DNA from: Pelargonium cotyledonis
Taxonomy: Eukaryota; Streptophyta; Magnoliopsida; Geraniales; Geraniaceae
Length of the DNA stretch: 64,000 nucleotides
Direction of reading: 5' to 3'
Assembly (NCBI GenBank): GCA_036897625.1
Contig: JAYMTA010000016.1
Location: 1-64,000 of the forward strand
In this document: one piece after another, positions 33,243 to 46,989 of the stretch
Layout: each line of letters starts with the position of its first letter
How positions within the stretch are numbered: the first letter of the stretch is position 1
Position numbers and translations under genes: made by a program
The notes under the pieces: model-generated
Told to the model about the DNA's origin: nothing
The model's database searches: none
What the model saw: the letters and a program-made list of their open reading frames with translations, nothing else

Positions 33243-34475
33243 AAAGAACCCAGTTATGACTATTTTCAGTGTTTGTTTTGAGCATAAGTCTTGCTTTTCC
33301 TCGAACTTTGAATGGCAGAAACTTAAAGAGGATACCTTGCAAACCCCGTTGAAAAATTGAGAGGGGCTTACTCTACGGAAATCGCCTATGAAGAAAGAGT
33401 CATTACACTTATAAAAGGTCCCTGCTCTCCATTATATTGAAAAAGGGATATGTCTCCATTCCCACTACTACGTTGTGTAGCCCAGCCAAAAGCGAGTCCT
33501 ATAAATACAATAGATAAAAGGTCAACCCATTCGGACCTTGATTATAAACTACTAATATACTCGCTAAGAGGACCCTTTCGTTCCTTAACTTGAGCCAGCA
33601 GTGCTCCTTTATTGTTTTTGTAGAAAACTGTCCATCTAAGTGCCTTCAATTGAACAAGAAGAATAAAAATTTGTTGTTGACTAATATTTTAAACCTTTGT
33701 TTAAGATTAAACACCTCAGATACCCAAGTTTGCTATAAGGGAAAGAGGGATTCCTTCTTTTAACTTTGTTATCACGAAAATATTTATAGATTTTTCTGCA
33801 GTTATCAGAAGAAGACTCGCAAGAGTGGACTTTGAGAACTGGGAAAACTTAGGATCCTAAATTCCTAAACTTGAAATTGGAATTGGAAAATACACAACCA
33901 CTTATGAAAACATAAACCTTAGATATCTATTTACAATTACCAAAACTTTCATTTTCATATTGTATAAACAAGGAGAGCTACTTACGGAATTATTACTTTA
34001 AAACCTCTTATCTATCAGAATCCCAAACTTATTAAAAATATACAGACTGTAAGGATTTCTTTTCCAAACTAGTAAAGGAACTAGAAATTAGAGGCAGCCC
34101 CTTTCTAAATGAGGGGAAGAGATGTAAGGACTGCTTTATCTTGACATGATTAAAGGAATTTCTATAGTAACTACATGGACTAAGGACTCTTTAATAACAT
34201 TTAGAGTTCTTTTTCGTTGATACGAATTAAATCATGGGCTATTTTAGCCTTACCACGAGTTGCATACGTATTAAGTTTTACTACCATTTTTGATGTCTAA
34301 TGTTGTTTGGCGTATATCGAAGTAAATTCATAAAGACAAGAGAGAATTGATAACTTTGAGGCACTTTTTTTACTCCTTTTAGGTTCTCATTGTTGGACAA
34401 CCTCATAATTATCTTAATCACCTTATTACAAAAATATATAAAACTTTCTTTTTGTTGTGAAATTACTATAATTTT

Positions 34476-34504
34476 CTAGTGAGACGCGCGGTGTCTCAAA
34501 CTAG
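34476..34504. repeat. GC-looped hairpin
   Basis: CTAGT-GAGAC (34476-34485) can pair with GTCTC-AA-ACTAG (34493-34504), giving ten pairs with a two-base bulge and the GC-rich loop GCGCGGT. Confidence 0.5.
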
Positions 34505-34919
34505 CTATGTCTAAGTTAAGTTTAAACGAGCCATTCAACCTACAAAAAGTATACGGGATCCTATTAGAGTTAGAGATCAATAAGAGTACAAAAACTAACA
34601 TCCAAAACAGCATACCTTAATTTTATCAAAGGACCCCCATAATACCACAAGTACCAAGACAAAACCTTGCTCGATGAGTAACTAATACCCGTTGGTATCG
34701 GGAAAATCGCAGAAGAGAAGAAGTAGCACGTTATGAACACTCAGTTAGAAGGAAACCCTTCTGTATAAGCATTAGAAATTACTAAATGGAAGCCTTTAAT
34801 ATATATATCCATTCGTTTATTTAGGGTATTCCTTATTATCACAAAGGAAATAAAACTTTTATCTATTGGAACCTTATTTCTATCAACTATAAAAACAACC
34901 CGTTCAAACGAGTTTCATA

Positions 34920-34941
34920 GGGGGGGAGGGGTTGGCCGGGG
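34920..34941 (+). other. G-rich tract, G-quadruplex candidate
   Basis: The tract is a run of seven G, then A, four G, TT, GG, CC and four G. With the long first run split in two, it can supply four G-tracts of at least three, enough for an intramolecular G-quadruplex. It is the most G-rich place in the window. Such tracts can stall polymerases or promote recombination; no function is shown here. Confidence 0.6.
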
Positions 34942-35024
34942 TTTAAATTGACTAGTTAGTTAGCTTGATTTTGTAGTAAGTTGTAGCCGACTGGTAATAT
35001 AACGCTAAAACAACAGGCATTTTT

Positions 35025-35135
35025 CATACTTTTTTCTCCTATAACTTCTACTTCTTCTTTTCTTATTTTTCTTGCCTTTTGTAGCTTTCTTAGTCTTTGG
35101 TTTCTGACTCTCTTGGACTTGCTTCTTTCTTAGTA
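35025..35135 (+). other. polypyrimidine-rich tract
   Basis: For about 110 bases the plus strand is mostly T and C (for example CTACTTCTTCTTTTCTTATTT). No gene is associated with it. Confidence 0.45.
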
Positions 35136-38100
35136 CTAAAAAGGGGTATACTCTTCTTTATAAGGGATAAAAGGGATACTTACACGCGAGTTCTTTAGTC
35201 GGAAGATTCCCTTTTTCTGGAACGCCTTACGGATTGCTTTATTTACAAACTGTACGTATAAATCGGGTTTCATTCATTTCTTGTTTAAGGATATTCTCCA
35301 CTAAAATAGCTCGAGTATAACTGCTCCTCTGATTAACACCCCCGGAAAATATCCGTATTACATATTAAAAAACTCTAAAGAAAAGGTAATCCTCGGTTGA
35401 AAGCGAAAGTAAAAGGGAATCTCTACATCCAGGATTCTAGCGGAGCTTATATACTATAAAACTTAGGAGCAATAAATTAAGACTGGCATACCCCTCCCTT
35501 CGAACTGGTGGTACAGATTGAGAGTAAATTTAAAAGCGAGTCTTTTTAGGGCCTAAAATCAAGGTTTATTTATCAGGTATGTGTTTCATTATCAGTACTA
35601 CTTCTACTAATTTCGGGGGTTTTGCTTGGTAAAGAAGCTCTCTTTTCGGAGACTGATTATAAGACGTGTTTTATCTTATGTACTTTATAACACGAGGACT
35701 ATTCCAGGAGCTCTTCCCTTGAAACAGGAATAAAAAAAGGGGGAATAAGATTTTATTGCGGAATTCCTGAATAAGGCGGGTAACTAGAAAGAAGGGTGTT
35801 TGTGTGAAACTATGCCTTTTATAATCCCATACCTTTGTAGTTTACCAAGTATATCTCCTATATTTAAATAAATGCAGTCTTTTACTCTTGGTACAATAGA
35901 GCACCAAAAACTACTTTTCCTTGGTTTACGAAACGCAGCTCGATTTTCCTTAAATTTGTTTTGGTTGCTTTGTTTTCCTTAAGTAGCTTAATTAAGAAAA
36001 GTACAATAGATAAAGAGTAGTGCGCTTTCCTTATGTTTGGAGAAGTTAATTTAGGGGTAAATATAATTTGAAGTTCTATTTGTACCGATCTTAGCCTTAT
36101 TAAAATTTATCCTGCCTGTTCTGAGTCTCTTTTGGACAGCCCCTCTCTATAGAATAAGGTACATGAGTAATCCCTTTTAAGTACTTGGCTAACACAATAT
36201 TTAGAGAATGCTGGGTATATATAAGTATAAAGACTCTGTTTGTATTTTTGATTATAGTAAATTTTTTAGAGAGTCTAAAACACGGAGTATTCTTTTTCTG
36301 GGTCAACCCACAATGGAGTAATCGCTTGTAATCTCTAATTAAACCTGTTTGTATACCATACCATACTTTTTAGTGACTTACTTTTGATAGGACAGAATTC
36401 TTTTCTTAAGTGACACCTAATTAGCAAGGCCTATATGTCAAAACCTTGAACTTAAGTGAAGCGTCTAACTGGTTCGCTAGTCCCGAACAAAGACTATGGA
36501 AAAGCGGGCAAGACCCTTGTGTAATACGCTGGGGAAACCCCCTATGGAATTGCTTCCTAACCAAGATCATATTATTAATAGGAAATTAAGAATGAATCAA
36601 ATTCTCCTTAACTAAAACTAACTGGACCAAATAGTAGATTTCTCGTTTCCCTAGTAACTTTTTAAGCTTATATTTTATTTAAATAAGTAGCTGCGTAAGC
36701 AATATATCTTTCTAATAATCTAAATGGAGAAAACTCACAGGTCTCGCTGTTTTCATATAACAGCAAGTTTTCAAAAGTTATCTTATAGCTGTCGCGGTAG
36801 ATCGCTGAAAAAACCAAAAGACTTATACTTCTCGGTATTCTTTATTAGAATTTTTCATGATAATTCTGAATCTGGAAACCCAAGCTTTTTGGTATACAAG
36901 GATCCCTATTGCCGACCCAAATCCAAAGCAAAAAGTTAAGTCATAAACAAACTGGGTTCCCGCTAGTTGCTTCAAACAATTTAGTAATTGCAAGTTCCTC
37001 ACAAAAAATACAAATTAGAAGCCCTTCTTAAAAAGAGTAATCCGCTGCTGTATTAGGAGTTCGGAAGAAAAACTAGCAACTTTTTGACTTTAAGTCATTT
37101 TTAGATGGATCCTTGTTAAAGTAGGACCCTTTTACCCACCCATAAACAAACCTAAATATTGATACAGATAAACACAAAGCCTTGCCTTTGTCCGTGCCAG
37201 TTTTTTAGAAGATATTCCTTAAAACTTTTAAATAAAAATTCCTATGATAATACGTTCGCTGTGGCTTGTCTTCGCTTTTGTTGTCACATGGGTTACATGT
37301 TATTCGTTTTCCGAAGAGATTCTTTTCTTACTAGTGAAACCCTTTAATACTTTCAGTTCGTATTTCACATGTACACAAATGACAGATGTGCTCTCTACAC
37401 AAATTTTCTAAGCGCTTCACTAACATGCTGTTACTTTCTCTTTTCCTTTTTGTTAGGAGTCTTTCTGGGTTTTAAATACAAAACCAAGATTCTCAAATTA
37501 TAGTCTGGGTGCGCGGAGTCGAAACTGACTGAAAACCAGGCTTCAACTTGTGACTTTACCGGAAAAACAGAATGCTAATTTGTAAAAGCACTTTTCTAAG
37601 GAATACCTAAAAGAGAATGTTTGTGACTCTTCGAAACTAACTAAATAAAAGCAAATAGACATCCACTAAAAACAAGAAATTCCGGGATTCATAGAGTACA
37701 GAAAACAAATTTCAATCAAAAATACGAAAGATTCCTAAATACAAATGAAATAGAATAACCCTGAGGTTTAAGCTGTTACCTATTTATCGTTCTCCTATAA
37801 TTACTCTTAATCTTAATTTGTCGACCTCTTAGAGATAGATAAGAAAGCCTTGGAACCCCTAATTGACTATAAAATATACAGTTTATCGAATATATTCTCT
37901 TTCTATTCGGAATACTATATATACTATAACAAGCATGACTGACATCAAGCAAGTAGCTTCCCTTTAGAAATTAGAGAGCCTTGGCCTTGTTCAAAAGAAA
38001 GAGCGAAGGCTAGAGGGATCCCAAAGAGGAAAAGCATAAACCAAAGGATTTCCATTTGCTCAATTCGTAAAAGAGTCAGTATTAAAAAAAAGAGAAAGTC

Positions 38101-41100
38101 AAGCCAATCCGAGAATATGCTAGCAATATAAATAGAATATAGGTATCCTATACAACAAAGCCTTGACGTAGGTATTTTCCACTTTTGTACTTAGTTATAA
38201 ACTTCATTATTTGACAGGAATCCCTTTTGACCTGAACCTCTGGGTTTCTTTTGTAATGTGAAGTAATTAGCTAATTTGGTTTCGAATATTATAGATATAG
38301 ATATGGAAAAGTACCAAAAATGGGAGACGGAACCCCGGAAGCTGTACTCTAGTCTACAGGAGAAATCCTATTTAATCATAAAGAAGCCTCTTTTCAACAA
38401 AGATCTCTATATTAAATTAAAGAGCCCGTCTCATTAGCTATATACTAGACATTGGGTACTGGGTCATCTAATTTGAATCAAATTGAATTCATTCTGATGG
38501 GTTTCGCCTAATTAAAGGAAGTTTGAAAGTTGAAATATAACAGAATTTAGTTTTGAGTGAGGGGAGGTGTACTACTCTAACTCTAAAAAAATTTGTTGTA
38601 AATAGAAATATCCGTAAGCAATAAATGTAATAAAAATTCTATGGCCATTTTCTTTCGTGCGTTATGACGGCGTTTTAATTACTGTCATATATGATTTTCT
38701 TGTGTTTTTGCTATATTTTATTCGATGTTATCTGCCTTTTTAGACTTTAGACTCTGAAAAATGTCGGGTACTCCTATTAAACAGAAAGTTATTTTCAGTA
38801 AGTTATTCTTATCCGTGTGCAAAATCTAGTAATCTAATTAACACTAAATCTTAATATCGGAGATTTGCCATACAAACCCCGGTCCGTTTACCAATAGCTG
38901 TCTCTTGCCCTTTCTAAACACGAAGTTATACAAGGAGTCTTTTAGATTTAGTAATCTAAACTCTTTTCACTATAATTCTTATTTTTATTTTAAAAGTGAC
39001 TAGTATTTGTTATAAAATCTAGAAATTACATGAAGGATCGTATATAAGACTCCTCTTGCGATGGATTACACTTTATAGTATTTCAAAAAGGTATAGGCTT
39101 CCAAGTACTACGTTAGGGGTACTCGCTTTTCATCTTACAAAGCTACTCTTTTACTTTACTGGAATCAAGATATATAATAGAAAGAATATCCTCGTTCATA
39201 GAATCAAAATGGCAGTGTATTTCTATTTTGTAGCTATAAGGGGCTTAGAAAGTCCTTTTGTCAGGATCCTCATAGTGGTTTGTATTAAAGCCAGTCTTAC
39301 TATTTAGAAGAAATTGACTTCTAACTCCATACTCATTTACAAGGATTCTAATTCTATAGAGAAATACCGAGAATATTTATACTACACATAATTAGGTAAA
39401 GACCAAAGCTTTAGCTACTCAAAGAAACCTACTGTCAAGTAGTTGAATGAGAATGCTTTTAGTAAAAACCCGGGTATTACTCTTTTGTGTTTCTGCTTAA
39501 TCCAAGATTCTACGGGAGTTTTCAACCCTACTTCTCTTCTGTAGGCTGTAGGCAAACTGATCTAAAAAAGACTCCTGGTTTAGCTATCCCATGACCCGGC
39601 GCCCCTTTCTTTTCCTATGAATTTCTAACAATTAATTCTATATATTATATAGCCTATCCCGGACACTGGTTAGTACAAACAAGTACGTGTAGTAGGAGCA
39701 CAACGGGTAACCTTTAGGAGTATAGGAACCGAAAAAGTCTCGTTTGTATCTACTTTATTTTTATAATAAAAGAAAAGCTCTATACAGAAAGGGGTTATAT
39801 AACAAAAGCTGCAAAACCCTTGAGAATTCCATGTCGTAGACCTCTAAAGAGATAAAAAACCCGTTTGGAGTATACCCGACTTCCAAGGGAACCCTGTTAA
39901 TAGGATTCTGGGACCGGCCTTTAGGGCAAGCCCTCCCGGCTTTGAAATTACGGTAATTGGAGAAGCTAACTTTAAATTTTATATATGCATAGGGATACAA
40001 AAGCAGTAAATTTACGTAATGCCCTTTGACAAGTAGTTAAAAAATCCGGAAACGCTTTAATTACACATAGATTTTTTTCCAAGCAACAGGGATTCTTCCA
40101 AAGTAAAAAATAGAGACTCAAACTTTTTTAAAATACTTAAGAAAAGAAAGAGATCACTTAGCTAAACAATTAACCTAGTAAATTCGAGTTCCTAACTAAA
40201 GAGAGTTTTATCCACAAAACATACCTGACTCGATGCTACAAAAAAGGCATAATAAAAGAGTATCGGCTTCCTAAAGGATTGGATTACAAGTAAATTAGCT
40301 CCTAGCGCAACGCCGAGACGTAAGGAAGAAAAGGACCCTTCCTTAAAAAAAGGAAATGGGCTAAGCTCTTCTCAGCAGCTATGCAAATATATGTTTTGCT
40401 TTCTGTACCCATTCTAGCTAGTTACCGACTTGCTCCATAGAAATGAATCCCAATAGAAACCAAATAGTTCTCCCTTGTCATGTAAAACCCTCGGAGTTTC
40501 TATTTTATGGGTACTGCTAAGGATAAAAAAAATTTCAAAAGGTTTAATCTTACTGTTTTGGTGTCAATTCATAATGCACCGGGGATTCCAACTGCTTCCA
40601 CTTTCTAGAGTTAGGTCTCTTTTAACAGTCGTTAGTTTTTGCTGTAAGGCTATACCGCTTAAGAGAAGTCTTGCTTTTAGCTACTAATTATGCCCAACCC
40701 TTATAATATTTCTTAAAAAATCCTACACAATCCACAAGATATAGGGCTCTCATTAAAGTTAAAGTACAGGAGGAGCCCTTAGAGAATTCCCTATAAGGTA
40801 TAAGCTCAGTCCAACTAAAAACGATAAGAAGCTAGATTTGTTTAATTGCTGTAGGCCTGACGCCACTAAAAAAAGAAGTTATATGACTTATCGAAATCCT
40901 ATACGCTAAAAGATAGAACTCTCTTGGAAGCTCCCGAATCTTGCTTGCTTTCCTAAATTTATTTAGAAAATCCTGTATTATAACTAAGGTATACTAATAC
41001 GTGCTTCTGTGGCATTAATCGAGTCGTTTAAATCTTAGAATGTTATATATACTTTTTTCCTCAAAATTCATTAGAAAATGAAAGAATCCGTCTTTTATGA

Positions 41101-42931
41101 CTACTTCGCTCCGGATTTACTTAAAATGCCTCCTTACTTAATAGCTAGCTCTCTAAGCTAAGGATGTAAAAAGTAATAAGCGCTCCTCTATTCGTTAATA
41201 CGGGGTTTAAAAAGGGGGTAGTATATCCTTGTGATTAACTAAATAAACGTGCTTTTAGTCTCCTATTATATAAATTTAAAAAAGGGGGTTTTCCAGTTAG
41301 TGGAAGTTAAAAGATTCTTGTATTTTTTAAAAAGATTCTCGGCCCGAGTAATTCTTCCATTCATTTTAGGAGCAAAGTCTCTTTATTAAATCCCTGCACA
41401 AGAAAATATGCCCAAGATTTCACTGTTACCCCTAATTTCCTATTATCGTAAGAAATGGCCTCTATTTATTGCTACAAATATACTTAAATACTAGTCTCTT
41501 TTTATTCAGAATAAGGAATTCAATATGTTGAAGGAATATATTTGCATTTCGTAAGTTTTTTTATAACAAACAACCCTCTCTAATTTAAAGGTTAATAAAA
41601 AAAGGAAAGAGTTTCTTAGACTCTGTGTTAGAATCCAGATTGCCAAAGCCCCTAGTTTAGGGCGTAGACCTTGTTATACTTCCGGATATTCATTGTATAT
41701 TTTAGGCCTTATCTTATAATGATAAATGTCAGAGCAGGCAGTCTAAATTCTAGTTTAAGTTTATAAGAAATAGCTGCTAATAAATCCCGAATAACAAGTC
41801 AATAACGTAAAAGTCAAGAAAAAATCGAAGTTTATGTTATGGTAGAACCGGGGTAATTCTAAGTCATTTAGGTACGAAAAATTAATGCATAAGTAATACG
41901 AGCTTCTCGGCCTGCGCTCGAGTAGGAGCTCCTTACCAATCCAATAGTGATTGCAGAATTTAAATAGAAGTTTTGCTAGACTTTTAAGGAATAAGAAAAT
42001 CCTGTGCTGAAAAAGTCATTCTAGTATCAGAATTCCAACTTATTTACTAAGCGCCCCCTCGTATGGATTAGGATAACTGAGAGTTATATAAGAAACAGAC
42101 TCAAAGGTATCTTAAGGAGTACTTTATCTAATTTTTTTTTTAATTACTGGACAGGACACTTATTCATGAGCTATAGACTAGTAGTAAAAGGGGAACCCTT
42201 TTTGTTAGAAATTATGACATTTCATTCAAAGCCAAAGCCAGCTATTCCAAGATCTCCCTTATTAACAAATCCAAGGGGATATTACCAAGGACGAAAGAGG
42301 AAAGACCTCATTCTAAATACCGAATGAGATACGAAACCTGGAGATAAGGACAGAAAAAGCTTTCCTTTGTGTCGGTTCTCTAACCTAGTCAAACTGCCTG
42401 CTTGAAATCAATAATTCTACTTTTGTTGTGAATGCCAGCTTTTGAAAGCATCTTTAAATGGTACTTATTCTGTGTTTCTTGATAAGTGATACAAGTCTCT
42501 TGTGAGATGAGAGGGACAAAGTTACTCGTGCGGCCAACTATAAGAGATTTCTTAGAATTGACAAGTGAAAGTGTGCATTCCCCAGGCTAAAGAATGCTTC
42601 AAGGATCTCAAACAGGACTCTTATTATAAATAAAGAGAGCACTAGTAATAAAGTCAATCGTATTCCATAGAAGCTGAATCTATTTTTGAGTTTGATTGAG
42701 AGAGGCTGCTTAATTCAAGGGCTGGCTATACCGCTTTGAACGTACACTTAAATCCCTTACACTGATCCAAGAGAGTATAGCAATGCTAAAAAAAGTCGTA
42801 TTCTGGTGATAAAAGGATCGAAGACGTGAGAAGATTGGGAGTATGCGTTCTATAATTAAGAATGTTATTTAGCTGTGGGATTGACCCCTGAGATATTAGG
42901 TATTAGGTAAGCTGCCAGTGATTTCGTGGTT

Positions 42932-42998
42932 AAGCGATTTGAACCTTTTTTATTTTACGAATATAGCTCTGACGATTCGGCAAAGATGTGTATTTAAT
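42932..42998 (-). pseudogene. weak tRNA-like relic
   Basis: On the minus strand CGTCAGAGCTATATTCG is followed by AAAGGTTCAAATCGC. A D-arm-like and a T-arm-like motif lie closer together than in a normal tRNA, and no anticodon can be read. Confidence 0.35.
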
Positions 42999-43210
42999 AA
43001 TCCCTTTATCTGAGTAGAACAGATAATAAGGAGGAAACTCTAATCAGGATCTCATGCTCTTTATTAAAATTTTTTATACAGTATTTTTGAGTTCAATTAC
43101 AACTTAGTTAAGATGTAGTTTTGGGGAGTATAGGACCTATTTTTCATATTCTGTTTCTTGTAATAACTCCTTCTGAAAAACTAGATCTTGACTGCGGTTA
43201 CGAGGATTAG

Positions 43211-43268
43211 CGCGACGCGGCTTGAACCTTTGGGTTTATTCATTTCGAAGTGCTTCTTTGCTGCCTTC
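43211..43268 (-). pseudogene. tRNA-like relic
   Basis: On the minus strand GGCAGCAAAGAAGCACTTCG is followed by ATAAACCCAAAGGTTCAAGCCGCGTCGC. The CCAAAGGTTCAAG part matches the Gln/Thr-like family (2306-2366). The D-arm is degraded. Confidence 0.4.
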
Positions 43269-43274
43269 TAGATT

Positions 43275-44228
43275 AATCTTGATTATATAAGTAATTAAAA
43301 AAGGATCCTAAAAATATCTTTTTTTGTCCGAATTTTGAACCTGTATTTTTGGGTATTTCCATAAAAATGCATTGGATCACAGGAATAACTCGTATTTAAC
43401 TAAAGCACCGTAAAATGGAAAAGCTGTACTAGGATTACTTGTCTCGAAACGGATTAAAAAACCCTTTGGTTTATAGAGAGAAAAGCTCCCTTCAGCTTCA
43501 GGGTTACCCTATAGCATATAAAACCCAAGAAATCCGTTAAGTAGAAGACTTTGTATTAGAGTTTACTAGCAAAATACGAAAATTAAGGAACCCTATGAGA
43601 ACTTAGCGAGAGCCTGACTACATATCTTAAACTATATAAATCTTGCCGAAGTTAATTGAAATCTAAAACCTGGACCTTGCATTACTCCAAGATATAATAG
43701 AGAAAACCCGCAGGAATGAGAATTAGAGACCTCCTCTTTATTTTTATTACTAAGTTGTTAAGCGAGTAACACAAAAAAGGAACAGTAGACCGAACTGCCC
43801 TAGCTATTAAATGAGGGCCTATGAAGAGAAACTCGAACCATTCTATCTTGCACTTTTCTTGCTTATTATTTTATTTATCAATCAAGTTTACGCGGGCTCC
43901 TTTAGCTAATTTAATAAATAATAGACCGCTTCTTCTGAAAATTTTGAATAGAGTCTAATAAGGAGATACTGAATAAAGAATCCAGGCTTCCATATTTTTT
44001 ACTAAGAATTTAAGAAATTGCCCCGTTTTTGTATCACATTTCTATTTGAATATCTTATTATATTAGTTTAGTTAGGGGTTCCGAAATTTAGGAGAACAAG
44101 AGCTTTGTGCTTTTGGATGTCTTAATAGCTGCAAAAATAGGTTTCAAAATTACTTAGATAAGAATGATAGAAATTTCATGTCTCTAGCTAGGAACAATTA
44201 TTATCCTGCAGGCGCCCTGGAAAGGTTT
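43275..44228. other. gene-free stretch
   Basis: Nothing is recognised between two tRNA-like relics. Confidence 0.5.
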
Positions 44229-44230
44229 TA

Positions 44231-44295
44231 CTGAACGGGAACTAAATACCCAACAGTTTGCAAAGATGTCAAAGGTTCAAATGCGTATTCTTGAC
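44231..44295 (+). pseudogene. tRNA-like 3' relic, Gln/Thr-like T-region
   Basis: GATGTCAAAGGTTCAAATGC matches the variable-loop plus T-arm segment of the family seen at 2306-2366 (GATGCCAAAGGTTCAAGTC). The upstream part, with AACGGGAACTAAATACCC, has no clear D-arm. Confidence 0.4.
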
Positions 44296-44299
44296 TATT

Positions 44300-46705
44300 T
44301 ACTTGGCGAGTAGTCTCTCGAGCAGCTCTTTAGTATAATTAATGAAAAATTCAGAGGTCCTTAATAAGCACAAAACTCTTTCTCGAAATATACCTATGGT
44401 AAAAGATTATCAAGTATTTTAGCTCTTTGGACAAAAGATAAAAGTTTTTTCTTCTTAAGTCGGGAGTTTTCCACATTATAATATTAAGAAAATTAGTTAA
44501 ACAACCGCTATTCCTTTGTATTTTTGAATGTACCGTTTTAAGAAATGGTTAACTATTTACAAATCCTGGTGAAGATAAAGGCGTTTCAAGTACTAAGTAA
44601 CAACTAAGGGGGAGCTCACAAGGGAATCGTCTATCCAACTTTGATTTTTTCTTGACTATGGATTGGGTATTTATTTACACGTTGGGTTATAGGGACCTAA
44701 CTCAAAGATTACTATTAAAGGTTGGGATTAGAGTTTACTTCTTATTCTTATTAAGATGCTGCTAAGATATAGGAACCTCCAAAAGGGAGGAGTCTAAATA
44801 TGTAAAAAAGCGGATAAAAGGTCTTTTTTCGAATTAACTCCGGATAGATCCAGACTATGAAACCTTATTCTATTCCTAAATTACTATATTAATTTTTTAA
44901 TAGGGAATCCTGCTCAGTTTTAAGACTTACAGAGTTCTTAGCGACGCTTTTATAAGACATTAATGAGCTGTTCGGAGTTAAGGGCATCTCTTCAAGGTTT
45001 CCGTAGGCGAATACTTATTTTCTAAAGAGGCGAGCTCTCTATTTTTTTTAAGGCGGGCTTTTCTCCAGGGCATGTTTATGTTTTTAAGCTATTAAATATT
45101 TAGTTCTACTTAGACAAAGGCGAAGTATCAAGTAAAGGGCATTACTTTTATGAAAAAATTACCAAAAGAAAAGACAGGGACTTGATTATTATGTACAAGT
45201 ACCTGCGCGCCTTTCTATATAGAATTCCGTTAAGTAAGGACTTATTGGATTATATGAATTAGGAAAGCTTCTTTTGTCAGAAATCATAGAAATAATTAAT
45301 ACAGCTATTTTGAGGGCTTCCGGTCTAATTCCAGAATTTATGTCGGTAAGTCTCGAGGAAGCCTATCCTGTTAGAGTTTATGATGATTCTATAAAATAAC
45401 CATGAGCATCCCGTTATTTCAGCTAGGGTAGGGCACTCTTGGCAAGTAAGGGCTTAAGTGCTCACTAGGTTCTGTGTCCGGCAGTTTGAAGGGCGGCCCG
45501 CTCTACAATTTCCTTTTTTTAGTTCTGGTAGTGAGGGCTCCTCCTAATTCAGTAAGGAACTAGAAAATATTGATTTTTTATAAGCTAGGAGAGAAGGGCT
45601 TCGGTCGGTTATAGGTTTTGTACTAAAACTAAATTTCCGGATTAACTCAAAATGTAGGTTTGATAATATTTGTATCTTGACGTATTATACCTACCAAAGC
45701 AAAAAGTTCCCTTTTGGAAAAGCGAAATCACTTAGATATAAAATTTTTTATGGCTCTAGTTTAAAAATAGTTTTTATTACATGCTGTTGAAGGTCCTTCC
45801 TTAAAGACACTCTACAGAACTAAAGGAACTTAAACGCTTTTATTTTACAAGTATTTCACAAGAGTTCAAATAAAAAAAAAAATGAAGATAGTATAGAGCT
45901 TGGACTTTTTAGAAACGCATTTCTCTTTTTACGGAAGTACTAGGATAGAGACTTGTTTATAAGCGAATCCTTAACTATAAAGTGTCTTATAGGACATCCC
46001 TGAATTGCATTCTTGTTTAACTATATTTTTAACTATAATCTGTATTCTGACCTTCTTTATTCATTCTTATTATGGACTTTTGCAAAGAAAAGAGACTCCC
46101 AACTATCGCTGCTGGAGTTAGGTCCATAAGGTTCCCTACACCTTTAGTTGTATAAACTTCCTACAATAGAAAAGAGAAGTTTGAGTTCCTTAAATAAATT
46201 TGCTTTTGTAGGATTCAGAAAGCCTATTCTTGCAAAGGGGTTATACCTCATTCTCTAACGACTTTCCTTAGAATACTAGGATATTTTGCCGAAACGCTAC
46301 TCTTTGCTGTACTGTAAATGACAGCAATCCATTCATAAAGAAATTCTTAATTTTGAGTTTGATTCCCCGGGGGTATAGAGCCTCCCGAGTCTCAACCACA
46401 TCTACTTGTTTTATATTTTTTTATTCTTGGGCTTTGAATGGAGCTCCTTGATACCAATACCGCGAGAAAGGCTTATTAAACTTTGCGCCTTATAACATAA
46501 AGAAAATTGTTTAATTCAATAACCTATATCGGGACCCTCTTTGCGGATTATCGAGCACAGGAAAAAAGCATACAAAATTTTACTTCATCATGAATCCCCA
46601 TATTGTTTTATAAACAAGTAAAGTAAGAGCCTTTTATTTATTTTACAAACTATTTACTTAGAATACCCTTTGATTATAATTAGCGCCACTTTTTAATTCT
46701 TTACA
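44300..46705. other. gene-free stretch
   Basis: I see no RNA motif and no meaningful open frame. The word ATTTTTTAATAGGGAATCCT near 44890 recurs in slightly changed form near 55877, one of many short shared words of unknown meaning. Confidence 0.45.
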
Positions 46706-46710
46706 GTACA

Positions 46711-46772
46711 AAAAAATACCGGTACAACATTAATGCAAAGGTATTCCGGACGAGGGTTCAATTCTTTAGTAA
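46711..46772 (+). pseudogene. tRNA-like relic
   Basis: CCGGTACAACATTAATGCAAAGG is followed by GACGAGGGTTCAATTC. The GGTACAACATTAA string also occurs in the Phe-like copy at 52455-52515. TGC in the loop region would suggest Ala, but the stems do not support a confident call. Confidence 0.4.
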
Positions 46773-46927
46773 AAAAACCTGCAAGAAAATAATACCATGT
46801 AATTCCTTTTAGAATTTTATTTATAGAAATAAGACTTAGTAAATACTAAATAAGTATAGACTAGCTTACTTCCGAATGTGAGTAATAGTCTGCTTCATTC
46901 GTTAAGTTAAGGAAACCCTTGAATTTA

Positions 46928-46985
46928 CCGGTGTATATTAGTTGGTAAAGCATTTGGCAACCGACTGGACTTTATTGGTTGGGCT
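46928..46985 (+). pseudogene. tRNA 5' relic with a good D-arm
   Basis: GTGTATATTAGTTGGTAAAGC is a good 5' region and D-arm. Downstream CAACC and GGTTG can pair around CGACTGGACTTTATT-like sequence, an enlarged anticodon-type hairpin. No T-arm follows, so this is probably a 5' part only. Confidence 0.45.
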
Positions 46986-46989
46986 TTAT

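Larger units (their letters stand above)
33250..42925. other. 9.7-kb stretch without trusted tRNA-like copies
   Basis: No protein gene and no tRNA-like element that I trust were found, although the rest of the window carries one every 1-3 kb. It holds a small hairpin (34476-34504), a G-rich tract (34920-34941) and a polypyrimidine tract (about 35025-35135). Open frames of 60-83 codons (for example 39056-39307 plus and 39761-40000 minus) have no recognisable family. Confidence 0.5.

Noticed and set aside
36500-36530. AAGACCCTTGTG as a possible large-subunit rRNA fragment
   Set aside because: It matches only about eight bases of a conserved rRNA segment, with no surrounding rRNA similarity.
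37505-37560. possible tRNA around GAGTCGAAACTGACTGAAAACC
   Set aside because: Parts resemble Phe on one strand and Glu on the other, but neither orientation gives a D-arm, an anticodon stem and a T-arm together.
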